From Dyella halodurans (GTDB lineage Bacteria; Pseudomonadota; Gammaproteobacteria; Xanthomonadales; Rhodanobacteraceae): a stretch of DNA of 64,000 nt. The position numbers were made by a program, and so were the translations under genes. Under the pieces are notes generated by a model. It made no database searches and was not told the origin of the DNA. It saw only the letters and a program-made list of their open reading frames with translations. Below are positions 53,975 through 62,593 of this stretch, in pieces (positions within the stretch are counted from its first letter, which is position 1; every line of letters begins with the position of its first letter). The stretch lies in NCBI RefSeq assembly GCF_026283925.1, contig NZ_JAPDPF010000011.1, positions 28,901 through 92,900 of the forward strand. The letters run 5' to 3'.

Positions 53975-56900
53975 ATGGGTAGGCCTTGGGGAGGCTGGCT
54001 GAAATGCCTGGTGCTGTGCTGGTCGCTAGGCGCGTGGGCTACCGCTCTCGCCGGTCAGAGTGAAGTCGCACAAAGCAGTGCGGCGGCCCATGACAGGGTG
54101 GTAACGAATACTCCGATCCGGCTCACGCCGGAGGAAGAGGCTTGGCGGGACGCTCATCCCGTGATCGAGGTGGCGGTCCTGGCCGGTGACCAGCTACCCA
54201 TGCAGGCCTGGGTCGCCGGCCGGCCTGCCGGCTTTGCGGTCGACTACGCGCGCCTCCTGGCCGGTCGGCTCGGGATGCGCCTGGAGTTTCGTCCGTTTAC
54301 CAATCTTGAGGCGGTCGCCTTTGGCGGCTCATCCGAACCACCGCCTTTCGACCTGCTGCTAGGTCTGGTGAAGAGCGAAGTCGGCGAGGGGCGTTTCGAC
54401 TTCCTGACGCCTTATGAGACCGGACCGCTGATCCTGGTCACGCGCAAGGGCGATGAACAGATTCGCGACGAGCACGACCTGAATCATACGCGCATTGTCA
54501 TCGAGCGACCTTTCCGCAACCTCGCCGTCCAGTTGGCAGAGCGCTACCCGCAGGCGACTCAGGTATTTGCGAACGACGGGCGCCAGGCGATGGACATGTT
54601 GACGGCGGGCCAGGCCGATGCGTATCTCGGCACGCCGTTGGCGCGTGTACGCGCGCTGTTGAACGAGCGCGCCAGTGACGATCTCGCCGTCATGACACCG
54701 ACCAGTTTTCCAGCACTATCCATCGCCATGGCGATACTGCATGGGCATCCCATGCTGGTGCAGCTTCTGCGCAAGGCCGAGGCCAGCGTGGCCGCCGAGG
54801 ACTTGGACAGCTTGCGCGAACGCTGGGGTCTGGCTGGCGACGTCAACCTGCCGACGCCAGCGGCGGCTGGCCTGAGTGCGGACGATCGGAGCTTGCTGAA
54901 GGCGCTGCCGCCGTTGCGCGTCGGCTTCGAGACCGATCGGTTTCCCTACACGTTTCTCAATGGCCAGGGGCACTTCGACGGCCTGGCCGCAGACTATGTA
55001 GAGATCCTGCGGCAAGAACTCGGCCTGCGCATCCAACCGGTTCCCGCAAACGATTCCGCATCGTTGCAGCGCATGGTCCGCGCGAACGAAGTGGACATGG
55101 TGGTGGCTGCCATGCCGGAAGATTTCCGCGTCGAGGACATGATATTCAGCCGTCCCTACGAGCACTTCCCCGAAGTCATCGTTGCCAACGCCAACAACCG
55201 CAGCATCGCCGGCCCCGAGGATCTCGCCGAACACGTGGTCGCGGCGCGCGAAGAGACCGTGCCGCGGCTGCAGCTACTCATGCCGCATAGTCGCTTGCTT
55301 CCGGTAGGCAGCAATGAGGCCGGCCTGGGGCTGGTAGCGGCGGGCAGGGCCGACGCCTATATCGGCACGCTTCCAGCGATCGACAATTTGATTCGCAATC
55401 GCTACACGACCTTGCGCATCATGGGGCCGTCTGGCGACGACCAGGATTTCACCGTGGGGCTCAACCGGCGCTACGGTCATCTGATGCCGTTGATCAATCG
55501 CCTGTTGGCGGGCGTGAAAGACCGCCAGCGCATGGCCATCCGCAGTCGTTGGCTGACGACGGAATATTATTATGGCGTGCCCTGGAAATGGGTGGTGCTC
55601 GGCATCCTCGTCGCCGTCGCGATACTGGCGATCATCGGCTTCGCGTATACGCGCCTGCGCCGCTTGATGCGTGCGCGCGAGCTGGCCGAACAGGAGCTCG
55701 CCCTCCAGCTCGCGTTCCAGCAGGCCCTGCTGGAATCCATTCCTTACCCGGTGTTCGTCAAGGACGCGGAAGGGCGTTATATCGCAGTCAACCGGGCGTA
55801 CGAGACGATGTTCGAGTGCTCGCGCACCGACTTGCTCGGGCGAACGCTGATCGAGACGCGACATGCCAGGGACCTGGATGCGGAGGCGCTGCATCAGGCG
55901 GACATGGAAGTCTTGAGCCAGGGCGGCGAAATTCGCCGGGAACTTCACCTGAGCACCCTGCGAGGTACGGATACCGCGCGCGATGTGCTGCTGTGGCTAC
56001 ACACCTTCCTGCGCGGATCGGATCAAGGTGTTGGTTTGCTTGGAACCGTGGTCGATGTGAGCGATCTGCGCAAGGCGGAGGCCCGTGCCACCGCGTCGGA
56101 ACAGCGGCTGCACGATACCAACGACAGCTTGCCGGGCGTCGTTTTGCGAGCCCGCTACAGCGTGGATGGCAACGCCACTTATGAGTACATCAGTGGGCCG
56201 GTAGAAGCGCTACTTGGCCTGACCTACGAGGAGATGATGCAAGGCCCCCGGCGCCCCTTCGACGTCATGCCGCTCGAGGACAGGCCGCTGGTGCAAGAGA
56301 CGATCGAACAGCTGCTGGCAGGTCGTGCCCCGGAAAAAGTGGAGTTCCGCGTCAACACGGCCACGGGTGTCCGCTGGGTCCGCGCCTCGGTCGGCATGCC
56401 GCGCTCGGAGGCGCCCGGCACGGTGTCCTGCAGCATCTTCTGTACCGACATCACCCGCGAAAAGGAGCAGGCGCAGGCGCTGGTCGAGGCCAAGGCGGTT
56501 GCAGAGGCGGCCGTGGCCGCCAAAAGCGCGTTTCTGGCGATGATGAGTCACGAGATCCGCACGCCGATGGCCGGCGTGCTCGGCTTGATCGAATTGCTCG
56601 ACAAGACGCCGCTGGATCGCGAACAAGCACACATGATCGACATGGTGCATGACTCGGCCGGTGTGCTGCTGCAGATCCTGGATGACATCCTCGATTTTTC
56701 CCGGATCGAGGCCGGTCGCTTGATCCTGGACATCCATCCCTTCGACCTGCGTGCCCTGGCCGATGGTGTGCTCGGTTTGTTTGCTTCGCGCGCGCAGGAG
56801 AAAGGTGTCCGTTTGTACGCCGTGCTCGATTGGCGGCTCGCCGCGGAATATCAGGGTGATATGACCCGGGTGCGGCAGATCATCACCAACCTGCTCAGCA

Positions 56901-58321
56901 ACGCACTCAAGTTCACCGAGAAGGGCCATGTCGAACTGCGCATCGAGTTTCTCGGCGAATCGGCGGAAGGTCATCGCCTGAGCATTGCCGTGATGGATAC
57001 CGGCATTGGCATCTCCGAAGAGCAGCTTGGGCGATTGTTTCACCCCTTCGTGCAGGCCGAGATTTCCACGACAAGACGCTACGGCGGTACCGGCCTCGGA
57101 CTGAGCATCAGCAATCACCTTGCCCAGATGATGGGGGGACAAGTCCGTTTGACCAGCGCCGTGGGTTTTGGCACGCAGGCGACGTTTGAAGTCCTGTTGC
57201 CCGTGCAGCGTGCGCTGCAGCCGCAACCGGCGATGGCCGGCAAGGCGGCGCTGCTTTGTACGCGGGACCTCATGCTCGAACGAGAACTTTCCAACGTGTT
57301 CTCCGCCATGGGCATGAGTGTCGTCGGTGCGGACGCGAACGACCTCGGCGACTTTTCGGCGAACGATGTGGACCTGTTTGCCGTCGATGCGGATCTGGCC
57401 CGCGGTGGCGTACTGCCGGATGGCGCGCGCGTGATCCAGTTGATCGACTCGCCCGATCCGCGTGGTTTCTACGTGGATGATGGCCAGGTGAAGCTTAGCG
57501 GCCATCCGCTGCTGTGGCGATCCGCGGTGGAGGCATGCCACGCCGTACTTGGCTTGACCATGCCGCAACGCACGGCGGCTTCGGCGACTGCCGTCGCCAC
57601 CCACGCGGCCCGCATTCTTGTTGCGGAAGACCATCCGACCAATCGTGCCGTCATCAGTCGACAGCTGGAACGTCTGGGCTACACGCATACGATCGTCGAA
57701 AACGGCCTGCAGGCGCTCGAGGCCTTGGCAAGCGAGCACTACGACCTGCTCATTACCGATTGCCATATGCCCGTGCTGGACGGGTTTGCGTTGGCGCGAC
57801 GCATCCGCGAACGCGAGAAGGGCGGCGCCAGTCGGCTGCCGATCGTCGCGTTGTCGGCCAGCGCCTTGCCTGAAGAAGTCACCCGTTGTCGCGCTGCCGG
57901 CATGGACGAGTTCCTTGCCAAACCGGTCAAGCTCGACGATCTCGGTGCCATGTTGTCGGCGTGTCTGGCGCATCTGCCATCCGAGCGTCCTCGCGCTGAG
58001 GTCAGCGGCGCTGCTAACACCAACCCGCGCATTCGCACGCTGCTGGAAGTATTTGGCTCCACCCAGCAGGTCACGCATGTGCTGCGCGGACTGCTTGATG
58101 CCAGCCGCAAGGACCTCATGGCGCTCGACCAAGCCGTGCAGCGCGATGATCGTGAAGCGCAGCGCGACATCCTGCACCGCATTCATGGCGCGCTTCGCCT
58201 GCTTGGCGACAACGCCGATGAATCCGCCGGCGAAGACGCAACGCAACGCCAGGCGCTGGTCGGTCGCCTCGACGCCCTGGAAGCGCTGCTGGAAGAGCTC
58301 GAGCGCCACCAGCCAAACTAA
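53975..58321 (+). CDS. BvgS/EvgS-type hybrid sensor histidine kinase
   Basis: A 1,448-residue unorthodox kinase. A signal or anchor segment is followed by two tandem periplasmic SBP3/Venus-flytrap domains (about 65-280 and 300-545), a membrane segment (about 560-582), and two PAS domains (about 600-725 and 735-855). HisKA has His859 in MMSHEIRTPM. HATPase has NLLSNALKF, DTGIGI and GGTGLGLSI. A divergent receiver-like region is followed by a true receiver with Asp1262 (LITDCHMPVLDG), then an HPt domain with His1401 (ILHRIHGALRLLG). The four-step relay His-Asp-His-Asp would end on the divergent regulator. The ATG at 53975 has gagg and a signal peptide right after it; an ATG at 53909 is possible. 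Confidence 0.92.
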   Translation: MGRPWGGWLKCLVLCWSLGAWATALAGQSEVAQSSAAAHDRVVTNTPIRLTPEEEAWRDAHPVIEVAVLAGDQLPMQAWVAGRPAGFAVDYARLLAGRLGMRLEFRPFTNLEAVAFGGSSEPPPFDLLLGLVKSEVGEGRFDFLTPYETGPLILVTRKGDEQIRDEHDLNHTRIVIERPFRNLAVQLAERYPQATQVFANDGRQAMDMLTAGQADAYLGTPLARVRALLNERASDDLAVMTPTSFPALSIAMAILHGHPMLVQLLRKAEASVAAEDLDSLRERWGLAGDVNLPTPAAAGLSADDRSLLKALPPLRVGFETDRFPYTFLNGQGHFDGLAADYVEILRQELGLRIQPVPANDSASLQRMVRANEVDMVVAAMPEDFRVEDMIFSRPYEHFPEVIVANANNRSIAGPEDLAEHVVAAREETVPRLQLLMPHSRLLPVGSNEAGLGLVAAGRADAYIGTLPAIDNLIRNRYTTLRIMGPSGDDQDFTVGLNRRYGHLMPLINRLLAGVKDRQRMAIRSRWLTTEYYYGVPWKWVVLGILVAVAILAIIGFAYTRLRRLMRARELAEQELALQLAFQQALLESIPYPVFVKDAEGRYIAVNRAYETMFECSRTDLLGRTLIETRHARDLDAEALHQADMEVLSQGGEIRRELHLSTLRGTDTARDVLLWLHTFLRGSDQGVGLLGTVVDVSDLRKAEARATASEQRLHDTNDSLPGVVLRARYSVDGNATYEYISGPVEALLGLTYEEMMQGPRRPFDVMPLEDRPLVQETIEQLLAGRAPEKVEFRVNTATGVRWVRASVGMPRSEAPGTVSCSIFCTDITREKEQAQALVEAKAVAEAAVAAKSAFLAMMSHEIRTPMAGVLGLIELLDKTPLDREQAHMIDMVHDSAGVLLQILDDILDFSRIEAGRLILDIHPFDLRALADGVLGLFASRAQEKGVRLYAVLDWRLAAEYQGDMTRVRQIITNLLSNALKFTEKGHVELRIEFLGESAEGHRLSIAVMDTGIGISEEQLGRLFHPFVQAEISTTRRYGGTGLGLSISNHLAQMMGGQVRLTSAVGFGTQATFEVLLPVQRALQPQPAMAGKAALLCTRDLMLERELSNVFSAMGMSVVGADANDLGDFSANDVDLFAVDADLARGGVLPDGARVIQLIDSPDPRGFYVDDGQVKLSGHPLLWRSAVEACHAVLGLTMPQRTAASATAVATHAARILVAEDHPTNRAVISRQLERLGYTHTIVENGLQALEALASEHYDLLITDCHMPVLDGFALARRIREREKGGASRLPIVALSASALPEEVTRCRAAGMDEFLAKPVKLDDLGAMLSACLAHLPSERPRAEVSGAANTNPRIRTLLEVFGSTQQVTHVLRGLLDASRKDLMALDQAVQRDDREAQRDILHRIHGALRLLGDNADESAGEDATQRQALVGRLDALEALLEELERHQPN

Positions 58322-58608
58322 AAACGCCGAGACACGCTGGTCGGCACGCTTCACTTGCCGAGACGGTCATTCGCCGCCGGCCCGGATCGCCGTGGTCGTG
58401 ATCGATATCACCGCGGCTCAGCCCGCTGCGCCTGAGTGCCACCGCCCCAGACCGTGGCCCATGACCTTTGTCACGTTTGCCCGGGAGTCAGCTCGCCGTA
58501 ACCTTCGCATATTGGTGATTCCCCGCACCACCCGCGACAGCGCACGCCTATTGACGAAGCCAAGACCTTCGCTGCGTACGTGTGCCTGTCCTGAAAAGGA
58601 GTTCTTGC

Positions 58609-58989
58609 ATGGCCGTACTCGTTGGCATCTATCTGGTGCAGTCCGTCTCCATTGAAGTTCAGCTTGATGGCGGGCCTGCGTGGATCGGCGCGTGGAGCGT
58701 ATCGCGTTCACCCTCTGGCAATCGCGACGACTGGGAAGTGCTGACGGATGCCACGACGTCGCAAAGTTTTGCGAGCGCCGAGTGTGCCCGCCATGCCGGC
58801 GAGGAGGAAGGCGCGGCCCTGGCGCGTCTGCTGCAAGGAGACGACTGCCTCGAGCCGTTGCCGTGGTGCATGGAGCCCTCGTGGCACGCAGCCCAGGATG
58901 TCTCTCCGGCAACGGTACTAAGCGCATCGCGGCGTTGCCGAACGTTCGAAGTGACGGCGACTACAGTTCGCTCGCGCTATCTGCACTAG
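58609..58989 (+). CDS. Small protein of unknown function
   Basis: A 126-residue protein with an aaggag ribosome binding site 9 bp before its ATG. The N-terminal half (MAVLVGIYLVQSVSIEV..., GPAWIGAWSV, DDWEVLTDAT) looks like a compact beta-rich domain. The C-terminal part after about residue 75 is cysteine- and arginine-rich and less protein-like, so a frameshift or shortened end is possible. No family is recognised. It is the first gene of the accessory right end; 58322-58608 holds nothing I can support. Confidence 0.5.
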   Translation: MAVLVGIYLVQSVSIEVQLDGGPAWIGAWSVSRSPSGNRDDWEVLTDATTSQSFASAECARHAGEEEGAALARLLQGDDCLEPLPWCMEPSWHAAQDVSPATVLSASRRCRTFEVTATTVRSRYLH

Positions 58990-59199
58990 GGATTTTCAGA
59001 TGGTGCTCGTCATCCCAGCGCAGGCTGGACAAGCGCGAAGCGCGCAGAATGCCCGAAGGGCGGCCCCATAGGGGCGAGCGAAGCGAGTCATCCAGCGCCT
59101 CTAAATCGTTGGATGCAAGGGCGCTGGGTGACCAGCTTCGCTGTAGTAAGGCGCCGCAGGAATGACTAGCAAAAAGCCGCTTAATCAGAGCATCCCCAG
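58986..59199. repeat. Composite repeat ending in a MITE-type terminus
   Basis: CTAG followed by GGATTTTCAGATGG stands at 58986. A REP-like block (CGTCATCCCAGCGCAGGCTGG, 59008 onward) and an inverted repeat GTCATCCAGCGCC...GGCGCTGGGTGAC (about 59089-59142) follow. It ends with TTAATCAGAGCATCC at 59181-59195, an exact 15-bp match to the terminus of the element at 40960. The stretch 58990-59553 holds no supported gene. Confidence 0.55.
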
Positions 59200-59553
59200 C
59201 TTGCTGGGTGATGGGGCGGCTGCGAGGTTTCTGTTCATGCCTGACATTCAGGAGGCAGGCATCCTCGTGTGGACCGGGTGGGCGCATGTCGGCATTCGCT
59301 CCTCCCGGCGTTTTCGACCACGCCTTCGAAACACATCGACACCTGCCTGCGCTTGGCGTCAAGCGAATCCGCCGCCCACGACCAGCGAACCCCTTTCGCT
59401 CGCGCAGGCATGGGTGTGAATTTCTCGTGACCAACACGGCCTGCTCCTCGGTCACCAAACGTTCGCGCAGCATGGGGTAAAGAGTCGCTCGTCACGGATG
59501 ACGCCCGTCAAACCGGCCGCATAAATCCCCCATCTTGGTTGCGAGGTATGTCC

Positions 59554-60039
59554 ATGCGAAGCATAGCCACGACGCTACTCACTACCGCACTGCTGATATC
59601 GGGTGCCGCTCTTGCTCAAAACGCCGGCCAAGCGCCGATGGGCCCTGGCAGTGGCGCAGCGGGTGCGGGGCTCTCGACGACGTGTCAGTTCACGAAAGGG
59701 CCGAAGGCGGGTCAGACGCAGCATCAGCCACCCGGGACGCCAGGCGTGACGCCTACGCCGATTGGTCAGGGTTGCACCGATGGGCACAAAAGCTATGGCG
59801 TTGCGATAGCCGACGCCCCCACGAAGTCTTCGGGCAGCCACATCATCGAGGGCGGCAGCGGGACCATCGAGCCCAATGACGGCTACTCCAGCACCTGCCA
59901 GTTCGACAGCGGGCCAAGGGCGGGTCAGGTACAACATTGGGAGCGGAGCACGCCCGGCCTGGCGCTAGTGGCGATTGGCCAGGGTTGCACCGATGGCCAG
60001 GACAGCCACGGCATCGCGATCCCTGACCCTGAGGGTTAA
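59554..60039 (+). CDS. Secreted protein with duplicated CQF/CTDG module
   Basis: A 161-residue exported protein. A signal peptide (MRSIATTLLTTALLISGAALAQ) is followed by a Gly/Ala-rich spacer and two copies of one module of about 48 residues. Copy one has TTCQFTKGPKAGQTQH...PIGQGCTDGHKSYGVAI; copy two has STCQFDSGPRAGQVQH...AIGQGCTDGQDSHGIAI. Each copy has two cysteines that could form one disulfide. I know no function for this module. The ATG at 59554 is 7 bp after a gagg site. Confidence 0.7.
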   Translation: MRSIATTLLTTALLISGAALAQNAGQAPMGPGSGAAGAGLSTTCQFTKGPKAGQTQHQPPGTPGVTPTPIGQGCTDGHKSYGVAIADAPTKSSGSHIIEGGSGTIEPNDGYSSTCQFDSGPRAGQVQHWERSTPGLALVAIGQGCTDGQDSHGIAIPDPEG

Positions 60040-60235
60040 AGGGGAGGCTTGAGGGGTGAGGGCAGGGGGCGGTCAGTGGCCGCTCCCATGCGTTCACTGC
60101 CGTTGAGCCCGCGCAAGGCAGGAGCGCTTAAACGCGAACCCGCGGCCTCTCTCCTCGAAAGCGGTACTTGGCTGGCCTATTTGTAGGCCGGCCAAGCTCC
60201 CTCTTAAGCGGATCTCAAAAGGCCGTCCTATTTCC

Positions 60236-60325
60236 CGTCATTCCCGCGAAAGCGGGAATCCAGAGCCTTTGTGTGTTCAGTGGGTTGAGCGTCACTAGAT
60301 TCCCGCCTTCGCGGGAATGACGAGT
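60236..60325. repeat. Inverted pair of GTCATTCCCGCG repeats
   Basis: CGTCATTCCCGCGAAAGCGG (60236 onward) and its inverse GATTCCCGCCTTCGCGGGAATGACG (60299-60323) face each other across about 45 bp. Each half is itself a hairpin (TTCCCGC...GCGGGAA). This is a REP/BIME-like unit. The surrounding spacer 60040-60659 shows no other feature I can support. Confidence 0.7.
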
Positions 60326-60659
60326 TTCTCGAGGTTCCCCGAAAGAGTGTGAGCGCGCAGAGAACCAAGTCAGAGCCGGCTTCCACAAGCGCGCCCGGCT
60401 CAGTGCGACAGGAAAGAGATATCACCCCACGCGGCTGAAGCGGCCGCGACCCGCTTCCCGTGTCACGCGATCGGATATGCCGCAACGGCAATCCCTGACA
60501 GGCGGCAATCCTTGCCTTTGCTACTTTCGGCGCGTCACTCGCGGCGTTCTTTGGTTTGGGCTACGCGAGTGACCATGGCAGCAATGTCATGAGGCGCGGG
60601 CCGCAGGTGGTGGAACACCTACGACCCGCTAACCATCACCAACTGACGAAGAGTTGATC

Positions 60660-60995
60660 ATGGCTGTCCACGATCATACGGCACCCGCACGCCTGTCTTT
60701 TCCCTCCTTGGGTGACCCGTTCATCGCCTCGCCCGCCGCCGATCCCATGGCGCAAGGCCCCCAGGCACACTCGCCATGCCACGCTACCCTCGACGATGTT
60801 GCACTAGCGCACTACGCGCTGGCGCAGCTGTGGTTTGAAGACGAGCAGTATCGCGTGGCTAAGGCTAGGTGTTTGCCGCGCCAAGCCCATACATGGCCAC
60901 TTCCACCGCTGTTCAAGGACGGAGTGTCCATGGCGATCCGGTGCCTGGAGCAGTACGCCAAACAGCTCAGCGACGAGCAGGCGATGAACGAGTAA
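60660..60995 (+). CDS. Small protein of unknown function
   Basis: A 111-residue protein without signal or membrane segment. The C-terminal two thirds look helical (DDVALAHYALAQLWFEDEQYRVA, GVSMAIRCLEQYAKQLSDEQ), and the N-terminus is proline- and histidine-rich. There is a weak aagag site before the ATG at 60660. No family is recognised. A perfect 11-bp stem follows 20 bp after the stop. Confidence 0.5.
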   Translation: MAVHDHTAPARLSFPSLGDPFIASPAADPMAQGPQAHSPCHATLDDVALAHYALAQLWFEDEQYRVAKARCLPRQAHTWPLPPLFKDGVSMAIRCLEQYAKQLSDEQAMNE

Positions 60996-61017
60996 GCGCG
61001 TCCTTGTGATCGTTCTC

Positions 61018-61049
61018 GCGGTGCATCGGCCGATTCGGCGATGCACCGC
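61018..61049 (+). terminator. Hairpin after the 60.7-kb gene
   Basis: GCGGTGCATCG (61018-61028) pairs perfectly with CGATGCACCGC (61039-61049). It lies just after the small gene. The lack of a T-tract makes it a weak terminator call. Confidence 0.45.
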
Positions 61050-61231
61050 ACCTTGGTGACGACTTACTCCTGAATACAGATTTGCCCTACACAGATTGGC
61101 GCCAGCGCTTATCTGTCGTTTCGCCATGCCTTACGCAGATTTTCCTGCATGAACTTATCCAGCCGAGCGCCGTGTGAGCACGCGGGAACGTCCGTGCCAT
61201 CAGTCGGATCCCTCACAGTTGGCCGTTGTCC

Positions 61232-62101
61232 TTATGGCCCGGGCGTAACCGGCGCCCTGCGCCAACGCTTCCAACCCCAAGCGCCGACGGGCGCGACAAC
61301 CACCGCCCAAAGCCATTGCCAGTTGTTCGTTACGAAGCCGGTGACCCGCTGCATGGTGGTCACCTCCACATTGATTTCTCGATCAAATGTGCGCATCACC
61401 CGCTCAGAGGGCGTGCCGTCAACGTTGATGATCGCGGACAATGTCAGGTGCAGCGGATGCTGTCCCGATTGCGTCGGCACGACGTCCCACGCCCACTCAA
61501 CCGTCTCGGCAGTTCCGATGGGCTGGCGTTCGGGACTGATCGCCGTGATCTCAAATTGCGGGCCGCTAAGGCGGGCTTCCATCTGCTCCGCTATCTTGAT
61601 GCTCGCGCCTTGCTTCGTTCCTGGCGAGGCGATCTCCGATGTCAGCTGCTCTACGGTCTTCTTCATATCCAGCAACAACTGGACGTGGGCTGTTTGCTGC
61701 AGATTGAGCGTGGCGGGTGTGTTGAAAGCGATTTGACCCGTCGGCAACGAATTGAGCACCTGATCAACAGCCGCGAAAGCTAGGTTCGGATCCTCGTGTG
61801 TAACCGGCGGCGGGGGTGGAGGCGGGGGCGGCACGGACCCGCCGGGGTGCGCAGACCCAGGTGGAGCGGATCCATTGGCTACGGGCGGGGATCCGGTGGG
61901 TGAGGGTGGGCTTGTCGCTGCAGTTGATGCTGGCGCCGTCGCTGGGGGCGGCGGGGCCTCAGCTACAGGCGGGGGCGAGGCGTTGTTACCCGAAGGTGCC
62001 GAGCATGCCGCCAATAACGCACCGATGGTAATGACACCTGCGACGAGGAGCTTCGACAGGATGGCCGATGCTGCTTCAAACAATCCATTTTTCGCGCCCA
62101 T
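61232..62101 (-). CDS. Proline-rich lipoprotein with C-terminal membrane segment
   Basis: A 289-residue protein. A hydrophobic N-terminus carries a lipobox-like LLAACS (Cys about 33), followed by a low-complexity Pro/Ala/Ser/Gly linker (to about 100, including a run of prolines). A domain then has LPTGQIAFNTPATLNLQQTAHVQLLL, a helical part, and a beta-sandwich-like part (AETVEWAWDVVPTQSGQHPLHLTLSAIINVDG and TFDREINVEV). It ends in a Trp-rich membrane segment (WQWLWAVVVAPVGAWGW) with a basic tail. The beta part resembles domains seen next to caspase-, TIR- or trypsin-like effectors, but no such partner is adjacent. The function is unknown. Confidence 0.68.
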   Translation of the reverse strand: MGAKNGLFEAASAILSKLLVAGVITIGALLAACSAPSGNNASPPPVAEAPPPPATAPASTAATSPPSPTGSPPVANGSAPPGSAHPGGSVPPPPPPPPPVTHEDPNLAFAAVDQVLNSLPTGQIAFNTPATLNLQQTAHVQLLLDMKKTVEQLTSEIASPGTKQGASIKIAEQMEARLSGPQFEITAISPERQPIGTAETVEWAWDVVPTQSGQHPLHLTLSAIINVDGTPSERVMRTFDREINVEVTTMQRVTGFVTNNWQWLWAVVVAPVGAWGWKRWRRAPVTPGP

Positions 62102-62324
62102 ATGCCGCCGCTCCTCGCGATAGTGAGGGGTACCTGCATTTGCGATCCTGTGGGATCGGGGCGATAGGAAAATCATCCTCCTAGAGGCTGAGGCTAGCTA
62201 GTGCCGGGCCCTGACCTAGGTGGGTTGGGTCGTGGTCGGTGTGCCCAAGTGGCAGGAACGGAGAAGCGCCGGGGGAGCCTGTAGGCGTCCCTCGATTCCC
62301 GGTGGAAGCAGACCTTCCACAAGC

Positions 62325-62540
62325 CTAGCGGACCTGAGCCAAACGGGCAGCTACAAGCACCACGTCACCTGAGAGTACGCGTGGTTCACATTCGATCGCC
62401 TGGCCTGGCAAGAACTTCCATTCCTCTTGGCTTGGAACAATCCCCAGAAGTTCGTAGTTCGAATCCCCTAGGCGGCGCGCTGCGACAGGGCGCCAGGCAT
62501 CGGTTCCTTCGTTCAACAGCGCTACGTAAACAGTCGGCAT
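62325..62540 (-). CDS. Conserved small protein of unknown function
   Basis: A 71-residue protein: MPTVYVALLNEGTDAWRPVAARRLG, then YELLGIVPSQEEWKFLPGQ and CEPRVLSGDVVLVAARL. The TVYVALLNEGTDAWRPV opening recurs in short proteins from many bacteria, which supports a real gene. It has no signal or membrane segment and no known function. The 223-bp spacer to the lipoprotein gene is empty apart from a short TGGAAG/CTTCCA dyad. Confidence 0.65.
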   Translation of the reverse strand: MPTVYVALLNEGTDAWRPVAARRLGDSNYELLGIVPSQEEWKFLPGQAIECEPRVLSGDVVLVAARLAQVR

Positions 62541-62566
62541 GGTGGCGACCGTCCCTCTCAGCTTAG

Positions 62567-62590
62567 GTCTGCTCTGGGTCGAAAGCGGAC
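62567..62590. repeat. GTCYGC...GCGGAC repeat, copy 1
   Basis: GTCTGCTCTGGGTCGAAAGC plus GGAC is a 24-bp imperfect inverted repeat. It lies between two unknown genes, and a near-identical unit stands at 63347 in the same orientation. Similar GGGTCGAAAGCGGAC units are common in environmental proteobacteria. Confidence 0.6.
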
Positions 62591-62593
62591 AGT

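Noticed and set aside
52762..58321. Genomic island integrated at tRNA-Arg(CCT)
   Set aside because: No integrase, no duplicated tRNA 3' end, and the genes right after the tRNA have normal composition.
56210..58354. Long open frame on the minus strand (over 700 codons)
   Set aside because: It lies opposite the hybrid kinase, whose domains are all recognisable. The minus-strand product has no known motif and reflects GC-rich codon bias.
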